64,000 nt of DNA from Vibrio maritimus (lineage in GTDB: Bacteria > Pseudomonadota > Gammaproteobacteria > Enterobacterales > Vibrionaceae): assembly GCF_021441885.1 (NCBI RefSeq), contig NZ_CP090438.1:2170001-2234000 (forward strand), in the 5' to 3' direction. The notes under the pieces are model-generated. The model ran no database searches and was not told the DNA's origin. It worked only from the letters and a program-made list of their open reading frames with translations. The translations under genes were made by a program, and so were the position numbers. Position 1 is the first letter of the stretch, and each line of letters begins with the position of its first letter. Shown piece by piece: positions 7,225 to 17,430 of the stretch.

Positions 7225-9737
7225 TACAACACCTCGCTTTGTAGGCTCGACATAGCGGGTTTAGACACTAAGCGCCACAGGGGTAACGCCGTGGCTGCTG
7301 ATGCGGTAATAATACTCACGAAGCAGAGCATCGCTATATCACTCCAACTCCACACAAATTGCAGACTCCAGCCAAAAGCACGGAGGGTAATGACGTCGGT
7401 TAAGACGTAGCCAACTAGAGCGCCAAGCGGTAACGCTAAACAGAGTGTAAAACAGACTAACAGCACCATTTGCATCACGACCATCATCAAAAGCTGGGCG
7501 CTTCTAACACCTAACGCATAAAGTCTTGCAATGGCAGCTTTGCGAGCTTCAATCAACATATAACAGGCACTGAACAGCCCAATAACCGCCACCAGTAAAG
7601 TCACGCCATTCAACGCTTTAGTTACCGCGAAAGTTTGAGAGAAGATTTGCAATGCGATCGTTTTGATTTCTTGCTGATCATAGAGCTGATTGTCACTCAA
7701 GCCAAAGCGCTCGATAAGCTGCTGGCGCATGACATCATTGTCTAGCTCCGTTTGGATCCCTAGACTGGTTGGCACTGATGAAAAACCAGCGTCTCGCCAG
7801 AGCGATGGTGAAATCAAAAGCTCTCCTGTCGGGGAGCCATAGTCGTGGAAAATAGCGCCGATTTGAAGTGGGGTATCCACCACTGATGATAGCTCGGGAA
7901 CCAGGACTTCATCGCCAAGCGATAAACCAAGCTTCACCGCCATCGGCTCACTAATCGCAACCATCTGGTTTTGGTAAAAGTTCGACCAAAATCCATCAAC
8001 CATAGACTTCGCGACCATGGTTTGTTCAAGAGTATTGGTGTCTTTTGTACCGAGTTTAGTGGGCAGGCCTTCGATATTAGTATCAGTGTAGCTCTGAGTA
8101 TAAATAGCAGAGACACCTGGCATTTCACTAAGCGCACCTTGAATCGCTTCCATTTCACTTTGCGCAGGGCTTATATAGATGTCAGCATGAAGTCTCTGCT
8201 CAAGCCACTGTTTCAGGGTGTGCTCAAAGCTCACGACTAAGGTATTCATTGCAAGGTTCGCCGTCATCGCAAGCAGCAAAGCCATCATCGCAAGCGACAG
8301 TGGAGCAATAAGCTCCTTGAGCTCTGCAACCAGATAGTGTTTCAGGCCCACCGAAAACACCTTTCCCGCCCAATGACTGAGTACCAATAAGCCTTTGGGA
8401 AGATACAAAGGCGTCGCGATAATAAGCAAACCAAGCCATAACATAGTGACTCGAAAATGGTCACTTAACCATAAGCCAATGACAGCAAGAAAAGTCAGTA
8501 TCAGAGCTGCAATAAATAAACGAGTCGTATTTTGTGGCGCGGGTAATGCGTAAAATCCACTGTGGATAGAAAGAGGTTGCTGAACACTTCCCTTGAAGTG
8601 ATGCCAACACGCACCGAGCGCAGCGACTAACGTGATTAGCAGTGCTTGGAGTAACCAACTCAAGTGCCATGTACCGGGTAGCAGCGTTGCCCCATAGAGC
8701 TGCTCTAAGGTCAGTGCGACGGTTGGATGAAGCCAATGACTGAGCTGCATTCCCAATACAAACCCAAGCAGTGAACCCAGAGACACCATGACCGCGAGCT
8801 CTACCAGCAGAGCAGAAAACACAGTGTTCGAGGTCACGCCCCCTTGCTGTAACTGTACCAAGAGTCTGCGTCTTTTGAGTAAGCTGTATTTGACGCCATT
8901 GTAGGCAATAAATAGCCCTACAAGAAAAGCAAGCATGCTCATAGCGGTTAGATTTAAATGAAAACTATCAGTGAGCGAAGCGAGATCTGAGCTTTGCGTA
9001 TTCTCTATCCATTGAGCTTGGCTTCCTATTAGCGCTAACCAACTATCAAAGTGTTCACGAGAGGCATCAAATACTGCGATGTAGCTCAGTTTCCCCTGTT
9101 TTTGTAGCAATCGCTCGGCAAAGCTGATATCCACCAGCATCCTATTGCCCAGTTGCCACTCATCGGGAACCGCTAAAAGACGTGTCTCAACATTATCGAG
9201 TTGCAAAACACTCGGTTTGCCCAGTTGCTCAAAGTGGGCAGAGCTTACTAAAGCGATGGGCTCCCCCATCAGCATGTTCGCTAAGGGTAGATTTCCATCA
9301 AACAGAAAGACATCTTGCCTCTGCTCCCGCTCTAAGTCGTTACTACTCGCTCTCCGGCTCATTGTTGCTGTTACTGCCGCAATAATATCACTGCCCTGCA
9401 CTGAAAATCGGCGTCCCGTCTCGTCGCGCACTCGACCTTCTAACACCGCTAGAGACTCGCTCATTCCAGCAATGCGCAACGAGAAGTAAAGCTGGCTGTC
9501 GATATGCTTTTGACCACTGGGTGGCACTATAAAATGCTGCGCCGGTAGACTGAGCTGCTCTGCTGCATCGGAGTAACTGCGTTTAGCATTGAGATTTATC
9601 GCTTGTACTGCGACAAACAACATCACGGCCAACACTATCCCAATGAGAATAGATGCTGCCTGTAATGGCGCTTGAAAGTAGTGCTTGCTGTATACACGCA
9701 GCACAACAAGTAGGTGGTGAACACTAGCTCGCTTCAT
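7224..9737 (-). CDS. ABC transporter permease with FtsX/MacB-type domains
   Basis: 837-residue inner-membrane protein. After an N-terminal span (ILIGIVLAVMLFVAVQ) and a large extracytoplasmic region come three spans (about 265-375), further central spans, a second extracytoplasmic region and a C-terminal group of three spans. This is the duplicated FtsX layout of LolCDE/MacB-like mechanotransmission systems. It overlaps the ATPase gene by 14 bp and the lipoprotein gene by 1 bp, so the three are translated together. Such systems move lipids or lipoproteins or couple ATP hydrolysis to periplasmic work; the exact cargo here is not deducible. Confidence 0.8.
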   Translation of the reverse strand: MKRASVHHLLVVLRVYSKHYFQAPLQAASILIGIVLAVMLFVAVQAINLNAKRSYSDAAEQLSLPAQHFIVPPSGQKHIDSQLYFSLRIAGMSESLAVLEGRVRDETGRRFSVQGSDIIAAVTATMSRRASSNDLEREQRQDVFLFDGNLPLANMLMGEPIALVSSAHFEQLGKPSVLQLDNVETRLLAVPDEWQLGNRMLVDISFAERLLQKQGKLSYIAVFDASREHFDSWLALIGSQAQWIENTQSSDLASLTDSFHLNLTAMSMLAFLVGLFIAYNGVKYSLLKRRRLLVQLQQGGVTSNTVFSALLVELAVMVSLGSLLGFVLGMQLSHWLHPTVALTLEQLYGATLLPGTWHLSWLLQALLITLVAALGACWHHFKGSVQQPLSIHSGFYALPAPQNTTRLFIAALILTFLAVIGLWLSDHFRVTMLWLGLLIIATPLYLPKGLLVLSHWAGKVFSVGLKHYLVAELKELIAPLSLAMMALLLAMTANLAMNTLVVSFEHTLKQWLEQRLHADIYISPAQSEMEAIQGALSEMPGVSAIYTQSYTDTNIEGLPTKLGTKDTNTLEQTMVAKSMVDGFWSNFYQNQMVAISEPMAVKLGLSLGDEVLVPELSSVVDTPLQIGAIFHDYGSPTGELLISPSLWRDAGFSSVPTSLGIQTELDNDVMRQQLIERFGLSDNQLYDQQEIKTIALQIFSQTFAVTKALNGVTLLVAVIGLFSACYMLIEARKAAIARLYALGVRSAQLLMMVVMQMVLLVCFTLCLALPLGALVGYVLTDVITLRAFGWSLQFVWSWSDIAMLCFVSIITASAATALPLWRLVSKPAMSSLQSEVL

Positions 9738-10401
9738 ACAACTGCCCGTTAATAAGCTGCAAACGAGACTGCATAAAGCTTGCGCATTCAGCGCTGTGCG
9801 TCACCAAAACAACCGCCGTGTTGCCTTGATTTGTGATAGTGGAAAGTAGCTCCATGACCTCTAAGCCAGATTGCTCGTCAAGGTTTCCTGTCGGCTCATC
9901 CGCGAGCAGCAGTTTTGGCTGGCTCGCAAGTGCTCTCGCGATGGCCACTCTTTGTTGCTGCCCTCCAGACAACGCGGCAACATGTCTGTCAAGCAAGCTC
10001 GCCAGCCCTAAAGTCTCAACAAGGTAATCACACCAATCATGCCAGCCTCTGCCCTCTAATGAGAGTGGAAAGGCGATGTTTTGTCTTACATTGAGTGGAG
10101 TCAGTAAGTTGAACTGCTGAAACACCACTCCAAGCTTATGTATCCGAAAATGGCTCCACTGTTTGTCATGCCAGTTTGTGGTGTCTTGTCCTTCGAGATA
10201 AAGCTGACCAGCATTTAACGGCTCAAAGCCAGCAATAATGTTCATCAAGGTACTTTTACCGCTGCCACTCGCGCCCATCAACGCAGTACTCGATCCTGCC
10301 TCAATCTTTAAATGACAATCATTAAGCACCGAGTGCTCTTCCACACCATCGGTGAACTGCTTAACTGCGTTGTTGAGTGAAACCAGCGAGTCATTCGCCA
10401 T
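9724..10401 (-). CDS. ABC transporter ATP-binding protein, LolD/MacB-like
   Basis: Cytoplasmic ATPase of the AttH-type transporter. The motifs are complete: Walker A GASGSGKST near residue 45, ABC signature LSGGQQQRVAIARA, Walker B LLLADEPTGNLD and H-loop LVTHS. The protein has 225 residues from the ATG at 10401; a longer frame begins with TTG at 10419, but AAGGGG lies 5 nt upstream of the ATG, which is preferred. It is the first gene of the three-gene operon and its 3' end overlaps the permease start by 14 bp. LolD is the nearest well-known relative, but the partner lipoprotein argues for an Att-type system. Confidence 0.85.
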   Translation of the reverse strand: MANDSLVSLNNAVKQFTDGVEEHSVLNDCHLKIEAGSSTALMGASGSGKSTLMNIIAGFEPLNAGQLYLEGQDTTNWHDKQWSHFRIHKLGVVFQQFNLLTPLNVRQNIAFPLSLEGRGWHDWCDYLVETLGLASLLDRHVAALSGGQQQRVAIARALASQPKLLLADEPTGNLDEQSGLEVMELLSTITNQGNTAVVLVTHSAECASFMQSRLQLINGQLYEAS

Positions 10402-10658
10402 ACCTTCCCCTTTGATCAAGACGGTCGCTACCTGATACGTAGAAGTTTAGTCGTAAGACCACGTAACTCTATGGTTTTATTTCACTAATTCGATAGGAAG
10501 TGTGACATGAAAGACAAATGCTTATCCCTAGTTATTCAGAGAGGCGCTAGGCGAAACCCTAGCCCTCAAAGCGTCAAGTTTATTGCACTCGTGTAAGCTT
10601 GAGCACTGCTTTCAAGCAGCGGTAGTTCATCAAGATGTGAAGGTACTGATTAACGAAA

Positions 10659-13094
10659 TCACGAGATTTTCTTTATCTCTAGTTTATCTAAATAACTCAG
10701 CAATGCTTCTTCAAAGTCCTTTTTGACCAAAGGCTTGGCTATGACGGTGTTCACGCCACTATCTAGAAACTCTTGTTTATTCTCGCTGATTACGTCTGCA
10801 GTCCAACCAAAAATGAGAATACTGTCACCGTACTTTCTACGGAGTTCTGCGGCGGTGGTTGGTCCATTCATAACAGGCATATGATTGTCCAGTATCACTA
10901 GGTTGAACTTCGACGGGTCGAACATCTCTAAACATTCTGCACCGTTAGAACAGCTTTCTACGTCAATCGACAAAGACTGACAAAACTTACCAGCAACGAT
11001 ACGATTTATCGCATTATCATCAACCAAAAGTACTTTATAGACAGAAAAATCGGCGTTGATCGGATCAAAGTGAGATAACTGTTCGCTCTGTTCTACGATG
11101 GATGAAAGAGGTAGCTTAACGGTGAACGTTGAACCCATGCCAAGTTGACTGGATACGCTTATCTCTCCACCCATTAACAACGTAAGGCTTTTCACGATAG
11201 AAAGCCCTAACCCAGTGCCGCCAAACTGACGCGTCGTCGACGTCTCTGCTTGCTCGAACTTTTCAAAGACACTATCAATTCGATCGGGTGCGATGCCAAT
11301 ACCGGTATCTTGAACCGTGAGTTCACACTCTCCTTGAAGCGGTGTTGATACCGTTACGGTTATTCTCCCTTTTTGGGTGAACTTTAGCGCGTTTCCCACT
11401 AAGTTGAGCAATATCTGCCTTAGTCTGACCTGATCGCCAATAAACTGTTTATTTGGATCTGTGTTGTCGACTATCTCGAACAGGAGCCCTTTTTCTGAGC
11501 ACAAGCTTTGATAGGTATTATTTACTGGAGACAGTATCTCCTGCATCTTAAAATGCGAGTGTTCCAAAACCAACGCTTGATTCTCGATTTTTGAGATATC
11601 TAGAATATCATTCAAGATAGATATCAAATGATTTCCCGAGCTAAGAATTAGCTGAAGCGCTTCCCTATGCTTAGGGTCAGTGATCTCTTTTTCGAGTATT
11701 TGTGTTAGACCAAGCACACCATTCATAGGTGTGCGTATTTCATGACTCATCGTGGCAAGAAAGGCTGACTTGGCTTCGTTAGCGGCGTTCGCCTCTTTCG
11801 CAGTAGCCATGAGTTTGCTTTCCAGTTTTTTGTATTCAGTCACGTCTCTTTCGATGGCAATGAACCGGTCAATTGCGCCATCTTGATCCGTTATCGGGGT
11901 AATGTCTATATCAACCCAGTATTCATTTCCTTTGGAATCATAGTTCAGGATCTCCGCCTTGATTGGTAGGCCTTGCGACAAAGACTTTGCTATCCGAATC
12001 ACGGTATTGGCATCCGTTTTATCACCTTGTAGAAACTGACCTGGTTTCTTACCTTGAACACTTTCTAAAGCGTACCCCGTCATCTCTTCAAAGGCTCTAT
12101 TTACCCATTCAATAGCACCATGCCTATCTGTGATCACCACAGCATCTCGCGCTGCTTTTACCACGGTCGCGAGAATCTTACTTTCTCTCTCTCGTTCAAT
12201 CAGTTCACTGTTTTTAGTCGCGAGTTCTTTTTGAGATATTTCGAGCTCTCGATGCGGGTTCACAAGAACCTTGTTTCCGGCAAACAGAACAAATAAGAAA
12301 CTGATACCCATGACCACGGCGATGGCGTCATAGATGTAACTCATAAAGCTATCAGATTGCAGCTTAAGGAAATCGGGATTTATCCCCTGCATCAGCGTCA
12401 ACCCCGCCGTTGCAATCTGCGTGTTGTTGACCAGCCAGGAATTAAGGTTATTTTGATTAATATAATCCGATACGCTGCCCTGTGTAAGCGCATACCACCG
12501 CTCTTTTGGATCAATCAGATCACCAAACAGTTCATCATAATCAACGGGTGTTTCACCAAAAACCATCCCTATAAAGCGACCTTCACTCATTACTGGCATG
12601 AAGATCTTAATGCATATATGGTCAGTGTCATTATGAAGCAGGTAGATGGGAGGTGGCGTAATCAAGTCAGAAGCCTGCTGCTTCATGGAATCAAAAATGC
12701 GGATCTCATTGGCACGTGATGGGTGACGAAACTTATCTTCAAAAAGAACCGTTCTCTCTTTGTTAAAAACGGCAAACAGAACAGAGCGACTGTCTCCTTC
12801 ATATCGATGAAGCGTAGCATCGATATTTACCTCACTTTCACCCTCCAATAGAGCGATGATGTCATTATTACTGGAAGCAAGTTTTACACGCGCTTTTGCA
12901 TTATCCAAATACTCTTCTACGAACAGCTTGGCTGCTTGTAATTCTAACTTTGTGCCTGAGTTTTGAAGATAATCTATGGCATGTTTAGACTCTCGCCCCA
13001 GAATAACGATGGATGCGACAGTAAATACACATATCACGAAAACGGTGTAGATGAATACCAGTGTTCTTCCACTTAGCCCCTTGAGTGTTGGCAC
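10659..13094 (-). CDS. Membrane hybrid sensor histidine kinase (PAS, HisKA, HATPase, receiver)
   Basis: Tripartite sensor: an N-terminal membrane span, about 240 residues of periplasmic sensor, a second span (VVMGISFLFVLFAG), then a PAS domain (AVVITDRHGAIEWVNRAF). HisKA follows with phospho-acceptor His in ATMSHEIRTPMNG (codon at 11744-11742), then HATPase motifs (DTGIGIAPDRI, FGGTGLGLSIV) and a receiver whose phospho-Asp lies in LVILDNHMP (codon 10889-10887). There is no HPt domain, so a separate HPt is needed for phosphorelay. The frame is open from a GTG at 13160, but GTG 13094 has AAGGGA 6 nt upstream and is chosen. No adjacent output regulator reveals its signal or target. Confidence 0.85.
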   Translation of the reverse strand: MPTLKGLSGRTLVFIYTVFVICVFTVASIVILGRESKHAIDYLQNSGTKLELQAAKLFVEEYLDNAKARVKLASSNNDIIALLEGESEVNIDATLHRYEGDSRSVLFAVFNKERTVLFEDKFRHPSRANEIRIFDSMKQQASDLITPPPIYLLHNDTDHICIKIFMPVMSEGRFIGMVFGETPVDYDELFGDLIDPKERWYALTQGSVSDYINQNNLNSWLVNNTQIATAGLTLMQGINPDFLKLQSDSFMSYIYDAIAVVMGISFLFVLFAGNKVLVNPHRELEISQKELATKNSELIERERESKILATVVKAARDAVVITDRHGAIEWVNRAFEEMTGYALESVQGKKPGQFLQGDKTDANTVIRIAKSLSQGLPIKAEILNYDSKGNEYWVDIDITPITDQDGAIDRFIAIERDVTEYKKLESKLMATAKEANAANEAKSAFLATMSHEIRTPMNGVLGLTQILEKEITDPKHREALQLILSSGNHLISILNDILDISKIENQALVLEHSHFKMQEILSPVNNTYQSLCSEKGLLFEIVDNTDPNKQFIGDQVRLRQILLNLVGNALKFTQKGRITVTVSTPLQGECELTVQDTGIGIAPDRIDSVFEKFEQAETSTTRQFGGTGLGLSIVKSLTLLMGGEISVSSQLGMGSTFTVKLPLSSIVEQSEQLSHFDPINADFSVYKVLLVDDNAINRIVAGKFCQSLSIDVESCSNGAECLEMFDPSKFNLVILDNHMPVMNGPTTAAELRRKYGDSILIFGWTADVISENKQEFLDSGVNTVIAKPLVKKDFEEALLSYLDKLEIKKIS

Positions 13095-13371
13095 TTTCAA
13101 TCCCTTTTTTAAGTCCGCTACTATCAATCTAGGAGGTTTTACGTGGAAATAAAGAACCACAGTCCTAAAAGCCCTCGAATAGTTAACGACTTAGGGCAAA
13201 TACCGCTTGCCCGGCACGTCAAGTTCTACTGCGTCACTCATCGATGCCAAACAGGCAACTAATCACATCCTAAGACCTAAGGAATTTTTCTTAATTTTCT
13301 TTACCTTACCCTCCTAAGTCACCATTTAGCGTCTATATTTCTCTAAGGGAATATCTCTAAAATCAAGGACG

Positions 13372-15564
13372 ATGAATAGCAAAGCGCGATTTGCCACCAA
13401 AGTGGCGCTAAGTCTTACTCTCGCCTATCTCATACCTTTTGCTATGGGATGGCCACAAGCTTCTACTGCGGCAACAACCGTGATGCTTATTGCATCGACG
13501 GGGAGTCAGCGTGAGTCATTCGAAAAAGGAACGCTAAGGGTGCTTGGAACTATAGTAGGCGCTGTGGTGGGTCTCATCTTAGTTGGCGCTTTTGCACAAG
13601 ACCGCTTTCTGTATATGTTTAGCGTGTCTATTGTGGTCTCGTTTATTTTCTATTTCCGAAACGCTTATCAAAGTGACCCTACTCTACTCATGCTCACCGC
13701 AGTGATGACCTTGATGATGTCCAACGGCGGCGATGCCGAAGGTGCCTTTCTGTACGGTGTTGATAGAGCGTATATGACGGTATTTGGGGTGGTAACTTAT
13801 ACCTTGGTGGGTGTCTATCTTTTCCCAAGCAAAGCCGAGCAGAACCTATCGGCATTACTACAAGAGACGCTGTCAATTCAGCAGCAAACCTTTACCAAAA
13901 TCTCGGAATCACTCCCGGGGATGATCAAGCCTGAGACTTCCGCTGCGACAGATGCCTCTTCCAGTGACGATAAAACTGAACATGAGCCTACCGAAGAAGC
14001 GAACTCCTCGCTTGATGAGCTTATTGAAAAGCTATTTACTGCTCAAAACACGCTTGAGCAGCGTTTCGGTGTGGTCAAAAAAGAAAGCAGTGAGATCGCG
14101 GCTTATCTTCAAGAATGGAGATTGGTGATTCACCATAGTCAGAAGATAACGCAACTACTCGCCACTGCCTCGAATGCGCGTTTTAACCACAATGACACGG
14201 AAGATTACCTCTCTGACTTTCCCGTTTTCATTGAACAAATCGATCACCTTTTGCAGCAAAGCCAGCAGTTTTTGGCGTCGCCGGAAACTGGAGAGACCTT
14301 CCGATTCAACGAGAATAAGTTAAAGGCGAATGAAGAAAAACTATCTGGCAGCGACCACCTGACGCGAGCCTCTGTCTTAACGTTAGGCTACCTGCTAAAT
14401 CGACTTTACGATAACGCCAGCAAACTTGCTGAAACGATAAGCTGTATTGACTCCATCACCAAGACAGTCTCTTTCAAAGAGCAACTCGCACCCTCTCAAA
14501 GTGCTTTTTTATGGTGGGATGCCGAGAACTTTAAAACAGCCATTAAGGTGTTTGTCACTTATTGGGTCGCAGGTGGGCTTTGGATTTCGTTCAACCCTCC
14601 TGGTGGTTATAGCTTTGTTATCTTCTCTACGATTTTTATGGCGGTGCTCTCTTTTATGCCGCTGCACCCCAAGGCACTTGGATTTCTGTTTACTTTTGGT
14701 TTTCTGTTTGCCATTCCAGCCTATGTGTTTATCTTGCCGCAGTTAGAGCTCGGGGTTGAGTTAGCGCTGTTCTTATTTATCTACACCTTTGTTGGCTTTT
14801 ATCTATTCAAAGGACCTATCACCATCTTCTTTATGCTAGGGATGTTTGTGCTAGGCATAGACAACACCATGACCTATCACTTTGGCATCATTCTAACCGT
14901 CATGACGCTGTTCTACCTTGTGGTGCTGATGATTGTGTTTTCTCACTACTTCCCGTTTTCCAGCAAGGCAGAACATCTTTTCTTGGCCGTCCGACAGAGA
15001 CTATTCTTCCACCTACATCGCTTGCTAGTGACAATGCAGAACCTTAAGCCTACTTGGTTGACGCGCATAACGCTCGCACTGCATCTGAAAACGGCCAATG
15101 TGGCGTCCAAAAAGCTTTTGCTGTGGGCAAGTAAGGTCGATGTCAGTTATTTCAACAACAACACTCAAGAGCAACTAGTTCTCTATGCCAAACGCTGTGG
15201 GGTGCTAATGGGACACGCCAACAATCTGGTCGCGGCACAAACTATTCTGAAAAATAACTCATTGATTACTAAGCTTAGAGAGACGCATATCGACACCGTT
15301 CTGCCGAGCTTGGTAGAAGTTCATGGCAAGGCGAAACCAGATAGTGGTGACCATTTTGAGAACGCTGAGCAAGAGTACACAAAAGCCGAACAAGCACTGG
15401 AAGCTTTCTTTGAGTCGCTCGATTTGGACCAGGTAAACAAAAATGACATCGCAGGTTTTTACCTCTTTCTTCACCTAAAAAGAAACCTGTATGAGTCACT
15501 TAAAAATGTTGAGGAAGCCAGTCAAGGTATCGATCTGGACAATCTCAAGATGCATCGATTTTAG
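13372..15564 (+). CDS. FUSC-family inner-membrane efflux protein
   Basis: 730-residue transporter with two membrane blocks (about residues 10-150 and 395-530), each followed by a long cytoplasmic helical region: the duplicated FUSC/AaeB layout. AaeB-like proteins export aromatic acids with an AaeA adaptor. The N-terminal block contains WPQASTAATTVML and the second repeats the pattern with WISFNPPGGYSF. AAGGACG precedes the ATG. It heads a plus-strand operon with an outer-membrane factor, a DUF1656 protein and a HlyD adaptor, making a complete trans-envelope pump. Substrates are unknown; aromatic or other weak acids are the family precedent. Confidence 0.85.
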   Translation: MNSKARFATKVALSLTLAYLIPFAMGWPQASTAATTVMLIASTGSQRESFEKGTLRVLGTIVGAVVGLILVGAFAQDRFLYMFSVSIVVSFIFYFRNAYQSDPTLLMLTAVMTLMMSNGGDAEGAFLYGVDRAYMTVFGVVTYTLVGVYLFPSKAEQNLSALLQETLSIQQQTFTKISESLPGMIKPETSAATDASSSDDKTEHEPTEEANSSLDELIEKLFTAQNTLEQRFGVVKKESSEIAAYLQEWRLVIHHSQKITQLLATASNARFNHNDTEDYLSDFPVFIEQIDHLLQQSQQFLASPETGETFRFNENKLKANEEKLSGSDHLTRASVLTLGYLLNRLYDNASKLAETISCIDSITKTVSFKEQLAPSQSAFLWWDAENFKTAIKVFVTYWVAGGLWISFNPPGGYSFVIFSTIFMAVLSFMPLHPKALGFLFTFGFLFAIPAYVFILPQLELGVELALFLFIYTFVGFYLFKGPITIFFMLGMFVLGIDNTMTYHFGIILTVMTLFYLVVLMIVFSHYFPFSSKAEHLFLAVRQRLFFHLHRLLVTMQNLKPTWLTRITLALHLKTANVASKKLLLWASKVDVSYFNNNTQEQLVLYAKRCGVLMGHANNLVAAQTILKNNSLITKLRETHIDTVLPSLVEVHGKAKPDSGDHFENAEQEYTKAEQALEAFFESLDLDQVNKNDIAGFYLFLHLKRNLYESLKNVEEASQGIDLDNLKMHRF

Positions 15565-15574
15565 GGATAAAATA

Positions 15575-17215
15575 ATGATGACTCATCGGCTAATAATAGC
15601 CTCTTTCACAACACTGATAATGACTGCCTGCACGACGCTGGGTCCAGAGTTTGAGCCAGATAATAACGTCGCGCTACCTCAGTCATGGAGTGACAGTGAA
15701 ACGGCATCAAGCACGGCATCGACGGCAAACTGGTGGCAGCAGTTTAATGATCCGACACTTGATCAACTTGTCGAACGCGCGGCTAAACAAAATCTCGATG
15801 TTGAAGCTGCCGGACTGAGAATTTTACAAGCGAGAGCTGTTCTTGGGATTGCTGATGGCTTGCGCTATCCACAGGTACAGACTGTTTCGGGTAATCTAGC
15901 AAGAGCTTATGTGAGTGAAAGTTCCTTTAATAATGCGGCACTGACTTTTGATGCAGGTTGGGAAATGGATGTCTGGGGTAAATACGCGCGCGGAATCGAA
16001 GCCGCCCAAGCCACTTATTACGCATCTATCGCATCCTACAACGACATACTCGTGACCATCACTTCCGAGGTTGCTCGAAACTACATTAACTATCGCTCGT
16101 TCCAAGAGCGCATGTTGCTCTCTGAGAGAAATATTGAGATTCAGGAGCGAGTGGTCAATATCACTCGCGTCCAATTCGAGTCAGGTAACGTCACCGAACT
16201 CGATGTCCAACAAGCGCGAAACCAGCTATTTACCACCAAAGCCGCCCTGCCCGCTCTTGAAATAGCCATGCTACAAGCTAGAAACGCACTTGCCGTATTA
16301 CTTGGCATACTTCCAGAGCAAGTGGACCCTTTGTTAGAAGATGGCATGACGCAAAGGCTTGCGGAGTATGAGCAACGTTTTCGTTCATCGGGGTCAAAGT
16401 CGCTGATCGCCGAGGATGAAGATGGCTCAATCGTACCTGAGGCGCCTGCCCTCAACTCAACGATTGATGCCAGTTTGGTCATGAGGCGTCCTGATCTCCA
16501 AGTTGCGCAATTGCAGGCCCACGCTCAGAGTGCCCAGATTGGTGTCGCTGAAACAGCCCTTTATCCAAGCTTCTCTCTATTTGGCTCTATTGGTATCGAT
16601 AGTTCGGTACCATCAGGTTCCAGCTTTAGCTTCAATGACTCGTTGACGCTCGTCGCTGGCCCTGCGTTTAGTTGGAACATCTTTCAATATGGTCGGGTTA
16701 AGAACAACATTCGCCTTGAAGATGCACGCTTCCAAGAAACAATGACCAACTACAACAAGAAAGTGCTTCAGGCAGTGCAAGAAGTCACTAATGCGATAGA
16801 AGCGTATGAACTCTATGTAGAGCAAAAAGCGCTGCGGCTACAATCGGTTAACGCCTCTGTTCGAGCATTCAATATCTCCTTAACGCAATATGAGAACGGT
16901 CAAATCTCCTTCGAGCGTCTGCTGAACTCTGTCGAAAAAATGACGCGCAGTGAAGATAGCTACGCCCAAATAAAAGGCAATGTCGCCAATCAGGTCGTCG
17001 CACTATACAAATCACTGGGGGGCGGCTGGCAAATTCAATCAGGTCAAGCATTTGTCTCGCCCGATAATATCCAAAAGATGCAAGAACGCACCGACTGGGG
17101 TACTCAATTAGACGAAGAAAATACGGTACTCCCGCCTTTGACCATCAGGACAGGAGCACCCGTCGCGACAGACACCAATGAGTCAGCCTCCGCCACCACT
17201 GAGGAGGGCCAATAG
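15575..17215 (+). CDS. Outer-membrane efflux lipoprotein, NodT/OprM family
   Basis: TolC-like outer-membrane channel of a tripartite pump. A lipoprotein signal peptide with lipobox IMTAC (Cys about residue 19) is followed by GPEFEPD and two repeats of the outer-membrane efflux domain, with ANWWQQFNDPTLDQLVERA and VMRRPDLQVAQLQ as family hallmarks. The frame is open from 15491 inside the FUSC gene, but the lipobox requires the ATG at 15575 (or the next codon), 10 bp after the FUSC stop. The 546-residue length is usual for NodT proteins apart from a Ser/Thr/Glu-rich tail. The stop is immediately followed by the ATG of the next gene. Confidence 0.9.
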   Translation: MMTHRLIIASFTTLIMTACTTLGPEFEPDNNVALPQSWSDSETASSTASTANWWQQFNDPTLDQLVERAAKQNLDVEAAGLRILQARAVLGIADGLRYPQVQTVSGNLARAYVSESSFNNAALTFDAGWEMDVWGKYARGIEAAQATYYASIASYNDILVTITSEVARNYINYRSFQERMLLSERNIEIQERVVNITRVQFESGNVTELDVQQARNQLFTTKAALPALEIAMLQARNALAVLLGILPEQVDPLLEDGMTQRLAEYEQRFRSSGSKSLIAEDEDGSIVPEAPALNSTIDASLVMRRPDLQVAQLQAHAQSAQIGVAETALYPSFSLFGSIGIDSSVPSGSSFSFNDSLTLVAGPAFSWNIFQYGRVKNNIRLEDARFQETMTNYNKKVLQAVQEVTNAIEAYELYVEQKALRLQSVNASVRAFNISLTQYENGQISFERLLNSVEKMTRSEDSYAQIKGNVANQVVALYKSLGGGWQIQSGQAFVSPDNIQKMQERTDWGTQLDEENTVLPPLTIRTGAPVATDTNESASATTEEGQ

Positions 17216-17419
17216 ATGCCACATGAACTCGCTTGGGGCGACGTTTATTTCTCTCCCCTGTTACTCGTCGTGTGTATGGCAATTATTGCCACTTGGATTA
17301 CCGTCATCATCATGAACAAAACCAAGCTGGCGCGGTTTGTTGCGTTTCCATCACTCACTTTCCTCGCCATCGTCGTGATGTACGTAGTGGCAATCGATCA
17401 TTTTATTCTCAGGTTTTAG
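17216..17419 (+). CDS. DUF1656 small membrane protein (AaeX-like)
   Basis: 67 residues with two hydrophobic spans and the family opening PHELAWGDVYFSPLL. AaeX/DUF1656 proteins accompany FUSC pumps and HlyD adaptors; their role is unknown, probably assembly or accessory. The ATG abuts the stop codon of the outer-membrane factor gene (TAGATG), and the HlyD gene starts 11 bp after its stop, so it is embedded in the operon. Confidence 0.9.
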   Translation: MPHELAWGDVYFSPLLLVVCMAIIATWITVIIMNKTKLARFVAFPSLTFLAIVVMYVVAIDHFILRF

Positions 17420-17430
17420 GAGCCGCTTAA

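Noticed and set aside
10546..10563. GCTAGG/CCTAGC hairpin in the 257-bp gap between the ABC ATPase and hybrid kinase genes
   Set aside because: Only 6 bp and no T-run; not supported as a terminator. I see no gene in this gap.
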